Positions 12,001 to 20,000 of a DNA stretch of 64,000 nt are shown in pieces (within the stretch, counting starts at the first letter, position 1; every line of letters starts with the position of its first letter). The notes beneath the pieces are model-generated. The model searched no databases and was not told the DNA's origin. It saw only the letters and a program-made list of their open reading frames with translations. Source of the stretch: Lachnospiraceae bacterium (GTDB lineage Bacteria; Bacillota; Clostridia; Lachnospirales; Lachnospiraceae). The DNA lies in the NCBI GenBank assembly GCA_015057615.1, contig SVEA01000089.1:19485-83484 (forward strand), written 5' to 3'. Made by a program: the position numbers and the translations under genes.

Positions 12001-14021
12001 TACATAAAAATAAATATACATTGCTCTGTCACGGAAAATTCCTTTCCAGTGATGGAAGATGCAGAAGCTTCGGTGAAGGCGGAGATGGCTATGTTCCCGG
12101 TGAAGGAGTAGGAGCTATCGTCTTGAAATCACTGAAAAAAGCGAAACAAGACGGAGATCATATTTTAGGAATCGTACAAGCTACAGCAATAAATCACGGC
12201 GGTAAAACAAATGGATACACTGTACCGAATCCTCAAGCGCAAGCTTCAGTATTGCTCGATGCTATAAATAGATCCGGAATCAAACCGAATGAGATAAGCT
12301 ATATAGAGGCACATGGAACAGGCACAGCTTTAGGTGATCCCATCGAAATGCTGTCTATTAACAAAACTTACGGAAAAGAATTTGAAGAAGGTCAAAAATG
12401 TTATCTTGGATCTGTAAAGTCTAATATCGGACATCTGGAATCAGCAGCTGGTATTGCAGCTATCATAAAAGTACTTTTGCAATTTAAGAATAAGTGTATG
12501 GTACCATCTCTGCATTCTGATGTGATCAATCAGAAGATTGATATAGACAAAACACCATTTTACATTCCGCACAGTCCGGAGAAATGGGAGCAGACTCAGC
12601 GAGCAGACGGTACTAAGATTCCGCGTATGGCTGGTATTAACTCATTTGGTGCTGGTGGATCAAATGCTCATGTTATACTGCGTGAATACGAACAGAGTGT
12701 TCAGCTCAGAGAAAATCAGCAGGAGAGGATATATACTTTATCTGCATTCAATGATGAAAGACTGCTTGCGTATGCTTATTTATTGATGGAGTACTTGAAA
12801 AACAACAGGAACGTATCAATGGAAAGTTTAGCTTACGTGATGCAGACCGGACGAGAATCATTGGATAGCAGAGCAGCATTTATTGCTAAGGGGCAGGATG
12901 AATTAGTACGCAGGATCCAGAATTATATCGATCATCGTACGGACGAGAATGTATTTGTAAGAAATGCTGATACGTTCGGAAGAAGTGAGGATGAAATAAA
13001 GAACGTAACGAATTACGACATCAGAGATCTGGCACGTCTTTGGGCAGATGGCAGAGATGTACTGTGGAATGAGCTGTATGAGAATCATATGATACCTAAG
13101 ATTTCAATTCCAACATATCCGTTTGCAAAAGAAAGATATTGGGTACCATCTGTTGATGAAACGGAAGCTGTATCGACAACGAAGAGCACAATGATCACGA
13201 TCAGCAAAGACAAATACTATGTAAGAGATCATAAGCTAAGTGGTATAAGCACAGTTCCAGGAGTTGCTTTATTGGAGGAAATGCGAAAAGCTACAGGTAT
13301 AGATAAGTTGCCGGTATGCATCGAACAGGTGGTGTTCCAATCATTCGTTGAGGCAGATGATAAGGATGCAGATCTTAATGTGAAACTTGAAAAATGCCGA
13401 AATGACTATTATGACGCAGTTTTGACAGGGCAGAATAATAGGATTGCAGTAAAGGCTAAATTTGATTTTTCTGCTAAAAGTATCAATTACCTTAGAACTG
13501 AAAGAGAGTATATGCCGTCAGATGGAATATACCTTGATAAAGAAACATGCTATCGATTTTTTGAATCATTGTCAATTGAATACACAGGAAGTATGAGGAG
13601 AATAAAAGAGGCAAGAATCAAGGACGGAAGCGTATATGCGATCTTAGAAAACAGTACGTATATGATTGCCCTGTTAGATAGTATTCTTCAAGTTGTTATG
13701 TTAGAGGCTTATAAAGAGGCAGAAAAACATAAATATGTTCCTTACAGTATGGATCGAATCGTATTGCATAAGCCACTAGAAGGCGATGTTTTGGTCTATG
13801 TTGAGTCAAACAGAAATACAGAAGCAGAAAACATGAACTTTAACGTGTTTGTTTGGGATGAAAATGGCGAACTTTGCATTAGCATATATGATTATGTTGT
13901 TAAAATGCTTGAAGAGCCAAGATCAGATTCTGAAAAAGAGTTGGATGAACTGTTGTTAATGTTGAAAAATGGGGAACTCAATTTAGACGAAACAACTGAA
14001 TTATTGGAGGAAATTTTATGA
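3..14021 (+). CDS. trans-AT polyketide synthase subunit (5'-truncated by window): KR-ACP | KS1-(psi-ACP insert)-DH-KR-ACP | KS2-ACP | KS3-DH-ACP | KS4-DH-C-terminal docking helices
   Basis: Frame is open to the left edge (RSFGNIVVCEKEEF...), so the listed GTG at 21 is probably not the true start. KS motifs VDTMCSSS/EAHGTGT/GHPESAAG (KS1), IDTMCSSS/EMHGTGT/NIGHLEAAA (KS2), IDTACSSS/EVHGTGT/NIGHAEAAAG (KS3), VDTMCSSS/EAHGTGT/NIGHLESAAG (KS4). KR GGCGGLG and GGMGGLG; DH HKMKGKSLLP...LDSAFQ and HKLSGISTVP...LDSILQ; ACP GLNSI, GVDSV, GIDSI, GIESV. No AT GHSxG motif between KS and the next domain. Confidence 0.97.
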   Translation, partial: RSFGNIVVVCEKEEFVEKLRKEIDKRGHKYSSLNWVNKECELDNEKIKDTIDTIIYMQAELKENDWQKKIEKSIYSFIAFLKSVVHLCKHTYIEYVCFEENVGEPVFSSMIGFLRSFAKEHNLRGYKNITIRKGSKKNICTIILDEYEEEDPDVVYDGVERKCYDIKRYFSQENIRSLIPGIYIITGGCGGLGRFIANYLVDNGLYKIILVGRSDAGEKIHNICRELSRNNCEVIYKKADVCSEKDVKQLFDFVHKAYGKVAGVIHSAGVLSDKLFINKTQDDYNSVLSVKMHGTVNLYKYLDNDAVMILFSSITSVTGNIGQTDYGYANEFMNKFALENNQKEGKKRILSICWPLWENGGMQIDKDREKNIEKAVGSKLISNEDGLEAFCQAISSDVASIVVMNGRYEKIMAHLAGIKAVAHISDKNDNKENDIMSPEKMKEALSGFLLKVIADEIESDVDEISVQDNFETFGLNSIMNMNVIGKIEENICPVSKTILYECHSIEELTNYMLKEYNSQCYLAFNHIVASEQKENKQEQSFTEEIKETENEENGIAVIGIAGLYPHSRNLEEFWNNILMGNDCIDEIPTSRWNFEDYYSNEANTEGKSISKWGGFIEDYDKFDPLFFNISPRDAANIDPQERLMLQTAWHTFENAGYTKSDLNGSNTGVYIGVMYAHYQYYGIGGKNHQHGVAMTNSSISNRISYFMNLHGPCMSVDTMCSSSLTALDIACNDIKLDKIDSALVGGVNLSMHPNKYVILSQKHFLSSDGKCHSFEEGGDGYVPSEGVGAIYIKKLSKAKADGDRILAVVCSTALNHGGHTSGFTVPNPDLQGDVIKDALKKGGVHQQDVTYIEAHGTGTAIGDPIEIKGLSKAFSNLNSKKQIALGSLKSVFGHPESAAGIAAITKIILQMQNKIIPPSIVRKKVNEDLELNQTPFYLVNEPINWESNGPRVAGISSFGAGGSNAHVILEEYNDSTKVDLSLEDEKQIFALSAKDVQQLKQKAFELARYFESNIVVEERNQSIFSEHTVRTQLQNKICELLKLEQEDIDMDSSLSDFGLDIYLVQLLNDFISKEYGTQYTNEDYFELKSIRELSSSICNNRSQKYIQANYDKKLYVKAAISLALEREHMTERLAFVADDLENVIRILDAYCNNEVLADGYIYTGNVLKQRITVSEIGQDINIRSLIDSKNYNEICRLWTMGYKVDFYELHAHKVHTPLPLYPFKKDRYFVEDMAEKNVVDTLFTSGVPQRVIQPFSKRFSTADYFVKQHVVGGKNYLQGVACLDLFQNFAMQTMNINACISNIMWKRPIDLTNNEINVTVDIKKNDNNIEIEAYSENENNKALYCVANISDKENYLLALNTQSISEEATRQLSPSAFYDIYDKRGIMYGNELKGIRNIRYSDNAVMASISFEDQFSADNNTIRILDAAVQCGIILIHGMDNGVNRYVPFSADAIKFYGNIPSKASVFIKRVGTINDMLRNRLIIFDAVLKDENGNTLVELKRFVCKPIFAQTEPFRADDTIKELTYYKEYELKNISDENTNTWDNIIIFTNQSFMDEELEVFSSENKKVITVIPAAQYGKIKENVYSINVKDENDVSKLFEDSNIHDNFCIMYLWDLFADDESIENINNIFSLNHAMVKNSHLKKVGVIYAHKYRTVLSDAYGMAVDGFQRTVEREKSGFSYKYVCLNGDYKYSDILQVLYTESAVMDEKNVVYNRNERQILKFNKWYPKSVHDLSDKIRGTWIITGGMGGLGKLFSEYLSHKYHVNLILTGSSPINDEKTAFINSIRDDNEIEYVSCNITNYDDVHQLVEYAKMKYSTITGIIQSAGIIKDSFLRIKTLENFHQVADVKIKGIENFYRTLINEKINYFITFSSIAGVIGNAGQCDYAFANAFMDNYVKLMSYYMKGCKCISINWPYWEEGGMRVPQDVVKNMYDMYGIRPLPSDTGIHMFENILSTDENQIAVFYGLESKVEEQLGIKKEVVAERKTVSQKSGRVKEMVLNILSDELKMKQNEFDEEETFENYGVDSVLSVSISDRLAEIFSSVSKTILFECINIRELCEYLEKHSEILQDASEETECISKSLVGVYEEKNNFMDQYTEATEGNISDTDIAIIGLSGQYPMAANTAEYWDNLKAGRDCISLIPSERWDRELYYTKEKGVDGRTCSKWGGFLKDIDKFDPVFFKITPGEATMMDPQERLFLQETYHAIEDAGYSTKKLKDSNVGVYVGGGSSKYEMLALEESLREKLVLVNNMNSNIANRVSYYFDFHGPSISIDTMCSSSLTAIDMACKALQNHEVDYSVAGGVNLLLHPYKYLVLSLKEFLSTDGRCRGFGEGGDGYVPGEGVGVFVLKRLNDAVRDGDNIYCVIKGSLLNHGGHTRGYSVPNSKSQAQLIESSLKKASIHIEDIDYMEMHGTGTSLGDPIEIEGVSQALGSQKPLCGKIPFGTVKSNIGHLEAAASVAGITKVILQCKHNCLVPSIHAEQLNKNIDLNRVELKIQRTCETWDHTSKNYNVKPHLATVSSFGAGGSNGHIILEEYIAKDQNGYCELKDIDKIFVFSDMSADRLRRKVRSFYEYVSMNSFDRVTLRNMAYTLKIGRDAMKERIVIVAEDAEQLRNGLSSVARGENNSELIQLTRLNESSLLQKASDWCSGSDINWEAYYNTSVYKKISLPLYLFEKQRCWIDVSCKIGDSLKEYVIPSGNRELIQNIGTERTNKKVIYNYICCLFKKLFIITDVNDVADKPFEEIGIDSIMIRRLNVEMERDIKNLSPTVFFECNTMNLLVDYIAENHSDFVVDKLFYDQPEEKAIVEKPSVKETNKIFVDDDEIAIIGVSGKYPGAKNIEELWNNLSERKTEFREIPSDRWDYTERFNHDMLSLPEGTVYSKWGAFLDDAYRFDARFFSIAPVEAEMMDPQERLFLECAWNTIEDAGYADEIYRNRNQNSRGKQVGVFVGVTSLTYSMWGEVEWSNHSKSYPKTFPWSIANRVSYQFNLSGPSMAIDTACSSSLTAIHLACSSIKNGECTMAIAGGVNLYLHQGKFIHLCQTRMLSPTGTSNPFGNGADGFVPGEGVGALMLKRKSDAIADGDRIYAVIRSTAVNHGGHTTGYTVPNPVMQSAVIEDALNRAEISPIEISHVEVHGTGTDLGDPIEIKGLTKAFRTQTDKNHFCAISSIKGNIGHAEAAAGIAGVTKILLEMKHNALVPNVYYNGLNSKINFDDTPFYVQDQLTEWNDKMCAAVSSFGAGGSNCNVIIEKYEDNNSRSIIEKDVYAVPVSAMTEEALTEYMRSLLKWCQEHNGETHVLHNITYTLQRRARMSYGRVFVASSVNELIQLLRTSLNYERTQESVIAGNYCNVSDNDVKQLEAWQTGKQAELPVQYALSYGVLMSLPLYVFQGKEYRFISKVNKADNEVNGNRIPLSISCNDYFVREHKMKGKSLLPAACSMEFARTALGSAHSLHNVVFGRKITENEIRNGLYLEKKDDAKYVISSETDGQHVLCVSGSYKEKHENTFRNNLFETESFKYKCSQYVENERLYGYLKKAGLEYGEHMRCIEECYRSEEQIYAKLSMPSTIRDNNKLLLEPCMLDSAFQLVALLVDEEDYENNLIMLPYSVKEYSVYNKITRNATAFVKRKKQEPSDFISFDISIVNSDGSDAVRAIGYTVKKKMQYKSANNTIQTKTVVKTSNSALRDHVLNYVTANVAKVLGYNINEIKQSEYLEAYGIESVAILNLTEILEKDFGSISKTLFFEYKTIQEITDYFMENHLDTCKKLFSAIEETVSEDVETVLEEEERYVPQTVQSEGTDEIAIIGMNGIFPGASDLDEFWRNLYNGVDSITEIPAERWNGNEFYDSDKNKRGAIYSKWGGFVQDIDKFDPLFFRISPRDAEIMDPQERMFLQCAWKAVEDAGYTKYTLPSKKTSVYVGVMYGQYQLYGAEESMKGTPMALNSSFSSIANRVSYILNLSGPSLAVDTMCSSSLTALHLACSSIHYGESEMSIVGGVNLSIHKNKYTLLCHGKFLSSDGRCRSFGEGGDGYVPGEGVGAIVLKSLKKAKQDGDHILGIVQATAINHGGKTNGYTVPNPQAQASVLLDAINRSGIKPNEISYIEAHGTGTALGDPIEMLSINKTYGKEFEEGQKCYLGSVKSNIGHLESAAGIAAIIKVLLQFKNKCMVPSLHSDVINQKIDIDKTPFYIPHSPEKWEQTQRADGTKIPRMAGINSFGAGGSNAHVILREYEQSVQLRENQQERIYTLSAFNDERLLAYAYLLMEYLKNNRNVSMESLAYVMQTGRESLDSRAAFIAKGQDELVRRIQNYIDHRTDENVFVRNADTFGRSEDEIKNVTNYDIRDLARLWADGRDVLWNELYENHMIPKISIPTYPFAKERYWVPSVDETEAVSTTKSTMITISKDKYYVRDHKLSGISTVPGVALLEEMRKATGIDKLPVCIEQVVFQSFVEADDKDADLNVKLEKCRNDYYDAVLTGQNNRIAVKAKFDFSAKSINYLRTEREYMPSDGIYLDKETCYRFFESLSIEYTGSMRRIKEARIKDGSVYAILENSTYMIALLDSILQVVMLEAYKEAEKHKYVPYSMDRIVLHKPLEGDVLVYVESNRNTEAENMNFNVFVWDENGELCISIYDYVVKMLEEPRSDSEKELDELLLMLKNGELNLDETTELLEEIL
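3076..3306 (+). other. carrier-protein-like insert in KS1 flanking linker, Ser replaced by Ile (psi-ACP)
   Basis: QLQNKICELLKLEQEDIDMDSSLSDFGLDIYLVQLLNDFISKEYG...SIRELSS aligns by eye to ACPs; the GxDS serine codon is ATT at 3183-3185. Confidence 0.7.
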
Positions 14022-17000
14022 CAAATTACGAAATATTAAAGCTTTATAAAGAGGGAAAGATGACAAAGGCAGAAGTCAAAAAGAAGTTGATCGAAGCAAA
14101 AAACTCTTCCTTTTCCAATATAATTTATCTTAACTCCGTTTGGAAGAAAGCTGATTTGGATAAAAGCCTTTGTAACGATAAGGTAGAAAATATCATCGTA
14201 TTTTGTGAAAATGAAAAGCAAATTGTCATAGAAGGATATAACCAGATCAATGTTTACAAAGGCTCAGGTTTTCAAAAAAAGAATGACAGGGAATATGTAT
14301 GCGATCCTTGTGATCGTTCGCAGGTCGCGCGGATCTGTAAGGAGCTCGTAGGCAAAAATAATTATATGATATACCTTTGGAGTGAGCCAGACTTGTTGTT
14401 AGGCAGTGAATCGTTATTCTTATTGTTTCAAATTTTGATGAAGCAGGGGGCTGCCAAAAGCTGCCGAGTTGTTATGCTTTATGACAATAAAAACAGATCA
14501 TGTGAGGCTTTTGGCGGCTTTGCAAAATCAATATCTATCGAGAATCCAAATGTAAGACTTCATACAGTAAGTATCCCGAAAACAGCTAAGATCTCAGAAG
14601 TTGCTAAGAGTGAGATACTGTATTTTAACGACAAAGAGACAGAAATAAAATATGAGCATAATAAACGATATGTAAAAGAGCTTGAGCTTATTGAGAATAC
14701 GTCAAGAAATAATGCCAATATTTCTTACCAGGATAAGACATATTTAATTACCGGCGGAGCAGGCGGTCTGGGATTGATATTTGCAAAATATTTATCCCAG
14801 AAAGGTGCTGGAAAGGTCATCCTTACCGGACGTTCAAAAAAGAGCATTTCAGATGACATTTTAAGTGTGATGAAGAAAAACAATACCGAGCTTGTTTATC
14901 AGCAATTGGATGTATGTGACAGCTCAGCAGTGCAGGAATTTGTAAAGACTTTGGATTCCAAAAGCATCGCGATTGACGGAATTATTCATTCAGCAGGAGT
15001 TTTACGCGATTCCTACATGATAAAGAAGGAATTGGCGGATTTTCAGGCTGTATTGAAGCCTAAAGTAGAAGGGGTGAATCATCTTTATCATGCCTTCAAA
15101 GATAAAAGTTTGGATTTTTTTGTAACTTTCTCTTCTATCGTTGGTGTACTTGGTAATGCAGGTCAAGCTGATTATGCAACAGCCAATAGTTATATGGATA
15201 ACTTTATGCAGTACGTTACCAAGCAAAACAAAAATTGGATAAGAGCAGTATCTATCAACTGGCCGTTTTGGGATAATGGGGGAATGCAGCTTTCTGAGGA
15301 CAATTTGAAATACATGGAGCAAAAGTATGGATTGTATCCTATTTCACATAAGGACGGATTAAGTGCTTTTGATTTCAGCATTTTAAATAATGAGAGTCAG
15401 GTCATTGTAATCAACGGAAATCCGGAAATACTTAGTTCTTATATCAGCTGCCTTAAAACAGATAAGATTACAGTTACTCAAAAGAAGCAGGAGATCAAAA
15501 GTTCTGCTGTCAGTGATGAAGTACTAAAGAAAAAAGTTGCGGACCTATTGAAGAAACTAATTGCGAAAGAAACAAAAATGAAAGCAGAACGAATCAGTAT
15601 ACAGGTCCCAATTGAAAAGTATGGTTTGGATTCTGTTATGATGATGAGCATAAGTAATGAATTGGAAACAGTATTTGGTTCGCTGAGAAAAACATTGTTG
15701 TTTGAGTATATCACAATTGATAAGCTAAGTGATTATTTTGTAGAAGAGCATAGAGATAGTATCATACAGAAAATGCTTTCGCCAACTGAAAATACAAACA
15801 CGCTGGAAGCTGTGGAGCCAGAAAACAAGGTAATTCAGACGGTTGAGGATACTTTCTATGACCATAGGGAAAAAGATTCTGAATCCGATGACATAGCAAT
15901 TATTGGTTTGGCAGGAAAATATCCAATGGCAGATGATTATGAAAAGCTTTGGGAGAATTTGTGTATCGGAAAAGACTGCATTACAACTGTTCCCAAAGAT
16001 AGATGGGATGTTAGACCAAATAAGAAAGAATGGGGCGGATTTATCAACGATGTGGATAAGTTTGATCCGTTGTTATTTGATATGTCCTATAAGGAAGCTG
16101 CACTGGTAGATCCGGCTGAACGAATCTTTATGGAGAATGTCTGGAGTGCATTGGAAGATGCAGCGAACACGAAGAGAAGGCTTGCAGATAAGAATGTTGG
16201 GGTATTTGTTGGTGCAATGTATGCACAATATCAGTTTTATGGTGTAGAAGATTACAATAGTGAAGATGCGAAACCATTGAATTCATCACTATCATCTATA
16301 GCTAATCGTATTTCATACTTTTTTGATTTTCACGGACCGAGCTTAACAGTTGATACAATGTGTTCTTCATCATTGACGGCCCTTCATTTCGCTGTTAAAT
16401 GTTTAAAAGACGGCGAATGTGATATGGCAGTTGTTGGTGGAGTGAATTTGTCTCTTCATCCATATAAATATTTTATACTTGAAGAAAACAATTTCACTTC
16501 GTCAGACGGGAGATGCAGAAGTTTTGGTGATGGAGGAGACGGTTATGTTCCAGGAGAAGGCTGCGGTACAATTATAATAAAACCACTTAAAAAAGCTATC
16601 AAAGATCATGATTTTATCCATGCGGTGATCAAGGGAACTTCTGTTAATCATGGCGGTCATGTAGGCGGATTTACTGTTCCGAATCCCAATATGCAGGCTG
16701 ATGTTATTTCAAAAGCATTGCAGAAGGCAAAAGTAGATCCTTCAACGATACAATATGTTGAGGCACACGGAACAGGTACTTATTTAGGTGATCCCATTGA
16801 AATTGCAGGATTAGAAAAAGCATTTAAAGGTAAGGGCAACCGAAACCGCAAATGTGCGATTGGATCTATTAAATCCAATATTGGACACTTAGAAGCGGCA
16901 GCTGGTATTGCTGGTATTACAAAGGTAATTTTACAAATGGAACACCAGAAACTTGTTCCATCCATACATTCTGAAAAACTGAATACAAAGATCGATTTTT

Positions 17001-20000
17001 CCTCTTCATATTTTCAGGTACAGCGTACTTTAGATTCGTGGGTGTCTATGGAAGTGACACCGGGAGTGCGTAAACGCAGAGCAGGTATCAGCTCATTCGG
17101 TGCAGGTGGATCAAATGCTCATGTAATTATGGAGGACTATGATAATCAGATCGTAAGTATGATCCTGCCTCAAAATATAGTTCCTTTTTCGGCAAGAACT
17201 GAAAAACAGCTATTGGAAAATATAGATAGGATTTTGGAGCATATAACGAAGCTTAATGATGTCTCAGATGAAGCATTTTCAAGATTCTGCTATACCTTGC
17301 AGGAGGGAAGAGAACAGCTTTCTTACCGCTGTGCCGTAGTTTGCAACGATTTCAAACAGCTGATTGGGATGTTAAAGGAATACCGTGAGAAACAGTGCAT
17401 ATGCAACGGTGTATTCATTGGAAATGCATGGGGTAATACCGATAATATCGATACAATGACAGATATAGAAAATAACACCAAAAAAGCAGAAAAACTGTAT
17501 AACGAAAAAAATTATGCAGAGATTGCTGAAAAATGGTGTAGCGGAATTGATCTGGATTGGGGATTTATTTATAAGAATAAAAAGATTACTCCTATGTCAT
17601 TACCGAATCTTCCTTTTGAAAGGGTAAGTTTATGGCTTCCAAAGAAGAACGAGGTTGACGTATACATACGAGAATTAACAAGAGAAGATATTATGATTCG
17701 GGATCATGTTATAAAAGGCAAGAATATTGTTCCGACTGCATATATGTTAGAGATTTTTGCAGATGCATCCAACATGAAAGATGCAAAATGTATCTGTGTT
17801 CAAAATCTTAAACTGTTTCAGCCTCTTGTTGTAGAAGGTGAAGGAACAAAGATCAGAATAACAATGAAACCATCTAATCCCGATATGTTGGTCGGCTTGA
17901 AAATGTTCTCAGAAGATGGTTCAATATTGTACTGTTCCTGCGAAATCAGAAATAAGCCATATGGAAGCATAGATTATATGCTCTCTGATAGATTAGGTTC
18001 CTCTGTTAAAGTAAGGCGTAACCAAGAACAGTGCTATCGTTTCTTTAAGAACAGAGGTTATCAGTATGGCGAAACTTTGCGTTTGATCAGTTCAATAGAA
18101 TCGTCAGAAGATAAGATCGTGGCATCTGTTGATAATTATACGATCCAGAATAGTAAGAATATAACTGAACCTGAATTATTAGATGCTGCATTTCAGGCGA
18201 CCATGCTGTTCGACACAGTTGATAATAATAAGGGTAACTATATTCCTGTATCTGTAGACCAGATCGTAATTTCCAGAGATGGAAGTTGCAAGGATTATAA
18301 AATCATAGCAGAGATCGGAAGTGATGAGAAGTATAAAGTCTTTGACATTGACGTATTATCATCAGATAAGACCAGTTATATTAGTATTCGTGGCTTGAAG
18401 TCAATAAATACGGATGAAGTAAAAACTTTTGAGAACAAGAAGGAAATCCATAATAAGGAGGTCCAAATAAGTACAGACATCAGTGCTGTAAAAGAAATGC
18501 TTATTCATTTGATCGCCGAAAAGCTGGAAATGCCTGCTGAGGAGATCACACCTCAGATCGGTTTTGAAAAAATAGGCATCAATTCTATTGCATCCTCAGA
18601 AATCATATCTCAATTGGATGAAATGTTCGATGGGTTGCCGAGAACAATATTCTACGAGACAAGCAACATAAATGAATTGGCTCAATATCTGGTGGATAAC
18701 TATCATGAGAAATTTGTTTCACATGATGATGAATCCAAAGTGAATGCTGAAAAGCAGCAGATTGGAGCTTATTGTGAGAATCAGGATATTGCAATTATCG
18801 GAATTTCCGGTAAATATCCTATGGCAGACAATATTGAAGAATTCTGGAACAATTTAGCACAAGGAAGAGACTGTATCACTACGATACCGAAAGAACGCTG
18901 GGATCTGGAAAAATACTTTGCCCCAGACAAGGACAGCGATTTGAAGCATTATTCTAAGTGGGGTGGATTTTTAAATAATATCGACAAATTTGATCCTTTG
19001 TTCTTTAATATTGCTCCATCACAAGCTGCAATGATCGATCCGCAGGAACGTTTATTCCTTAATACTGCCTGGGAGTGTATGGAAGATGCAGGATATACAC
19101 CTGAAGATCTTTCAGAACACAAAGTTGGCGTATATGTAGGTGCAATGTGGGGGTTGTACCATTTAATGGAGGTAAAAAAAGATGGAAAGAGAAAGATACC
19201 GCAGACTACTTTCTCCTCAATTGCAAATAGGGTATCGTACATTATGAATTTTGACGGCCCAAGTATGGCTATCGATACGATGTGCTCTTCTTCTATTACG
19301 GCTATCCATCTTGCTTGTGAAGCTATCAAATCAGGTGAGATCCAGGAAGCAATTGCAGGTGGTGTTAATCTCTCTGTACATCCTTCAAAATATATCCAAT
19401 TATGTCAAGGCAAATTTTTATCTGCAGACGGTAAGTGCAGAAGTTTTGGTGATGGCGGCGACGGATATGTACCTGGCGAAGGGGTTGGCGCAGTTCTGTT
19501 AAAGGCACTTCCAAAAGCGATCGACGATAATGATAATATCTATGGTGTTATCAAGGCATCATCTGTTAATCATGGTGGTCATGGTAATGGATACACAGTA
19601 CCAAATGCAAAGAAACAAGTTGACGTTTTAAATGAATGCATCAGAAAAGCAAATATTGGAGTGGATGATATTTCTTATGTTGAGGCACATGGTACCGGAA
19701 CAGAATTAGGTGACCCAATAGAGGTAAGCTCCTTATCAAAAGTGTTTGCAGGCAGGGCAGAAAAGTGTCCGATCGGCTCTGTAAAGTCTAATATCGGTCA
19801 TTCAGAAGCGGCAGCAGGAATTGCAGCAGTTACAAAAGTTTTATGTCAGCTTAAACATAATAAACTTGCTCCTTCAATTCATGCAAAAAAACTGAATAAG
19901 AATATAGACTTTCAAACAGCTAAGGTCGAAGTACAAAGAACATTAAAAGACTGGGACAGACCTATGAATAAAAATAGAATCGCAGTAGTAAATTCGTTTG

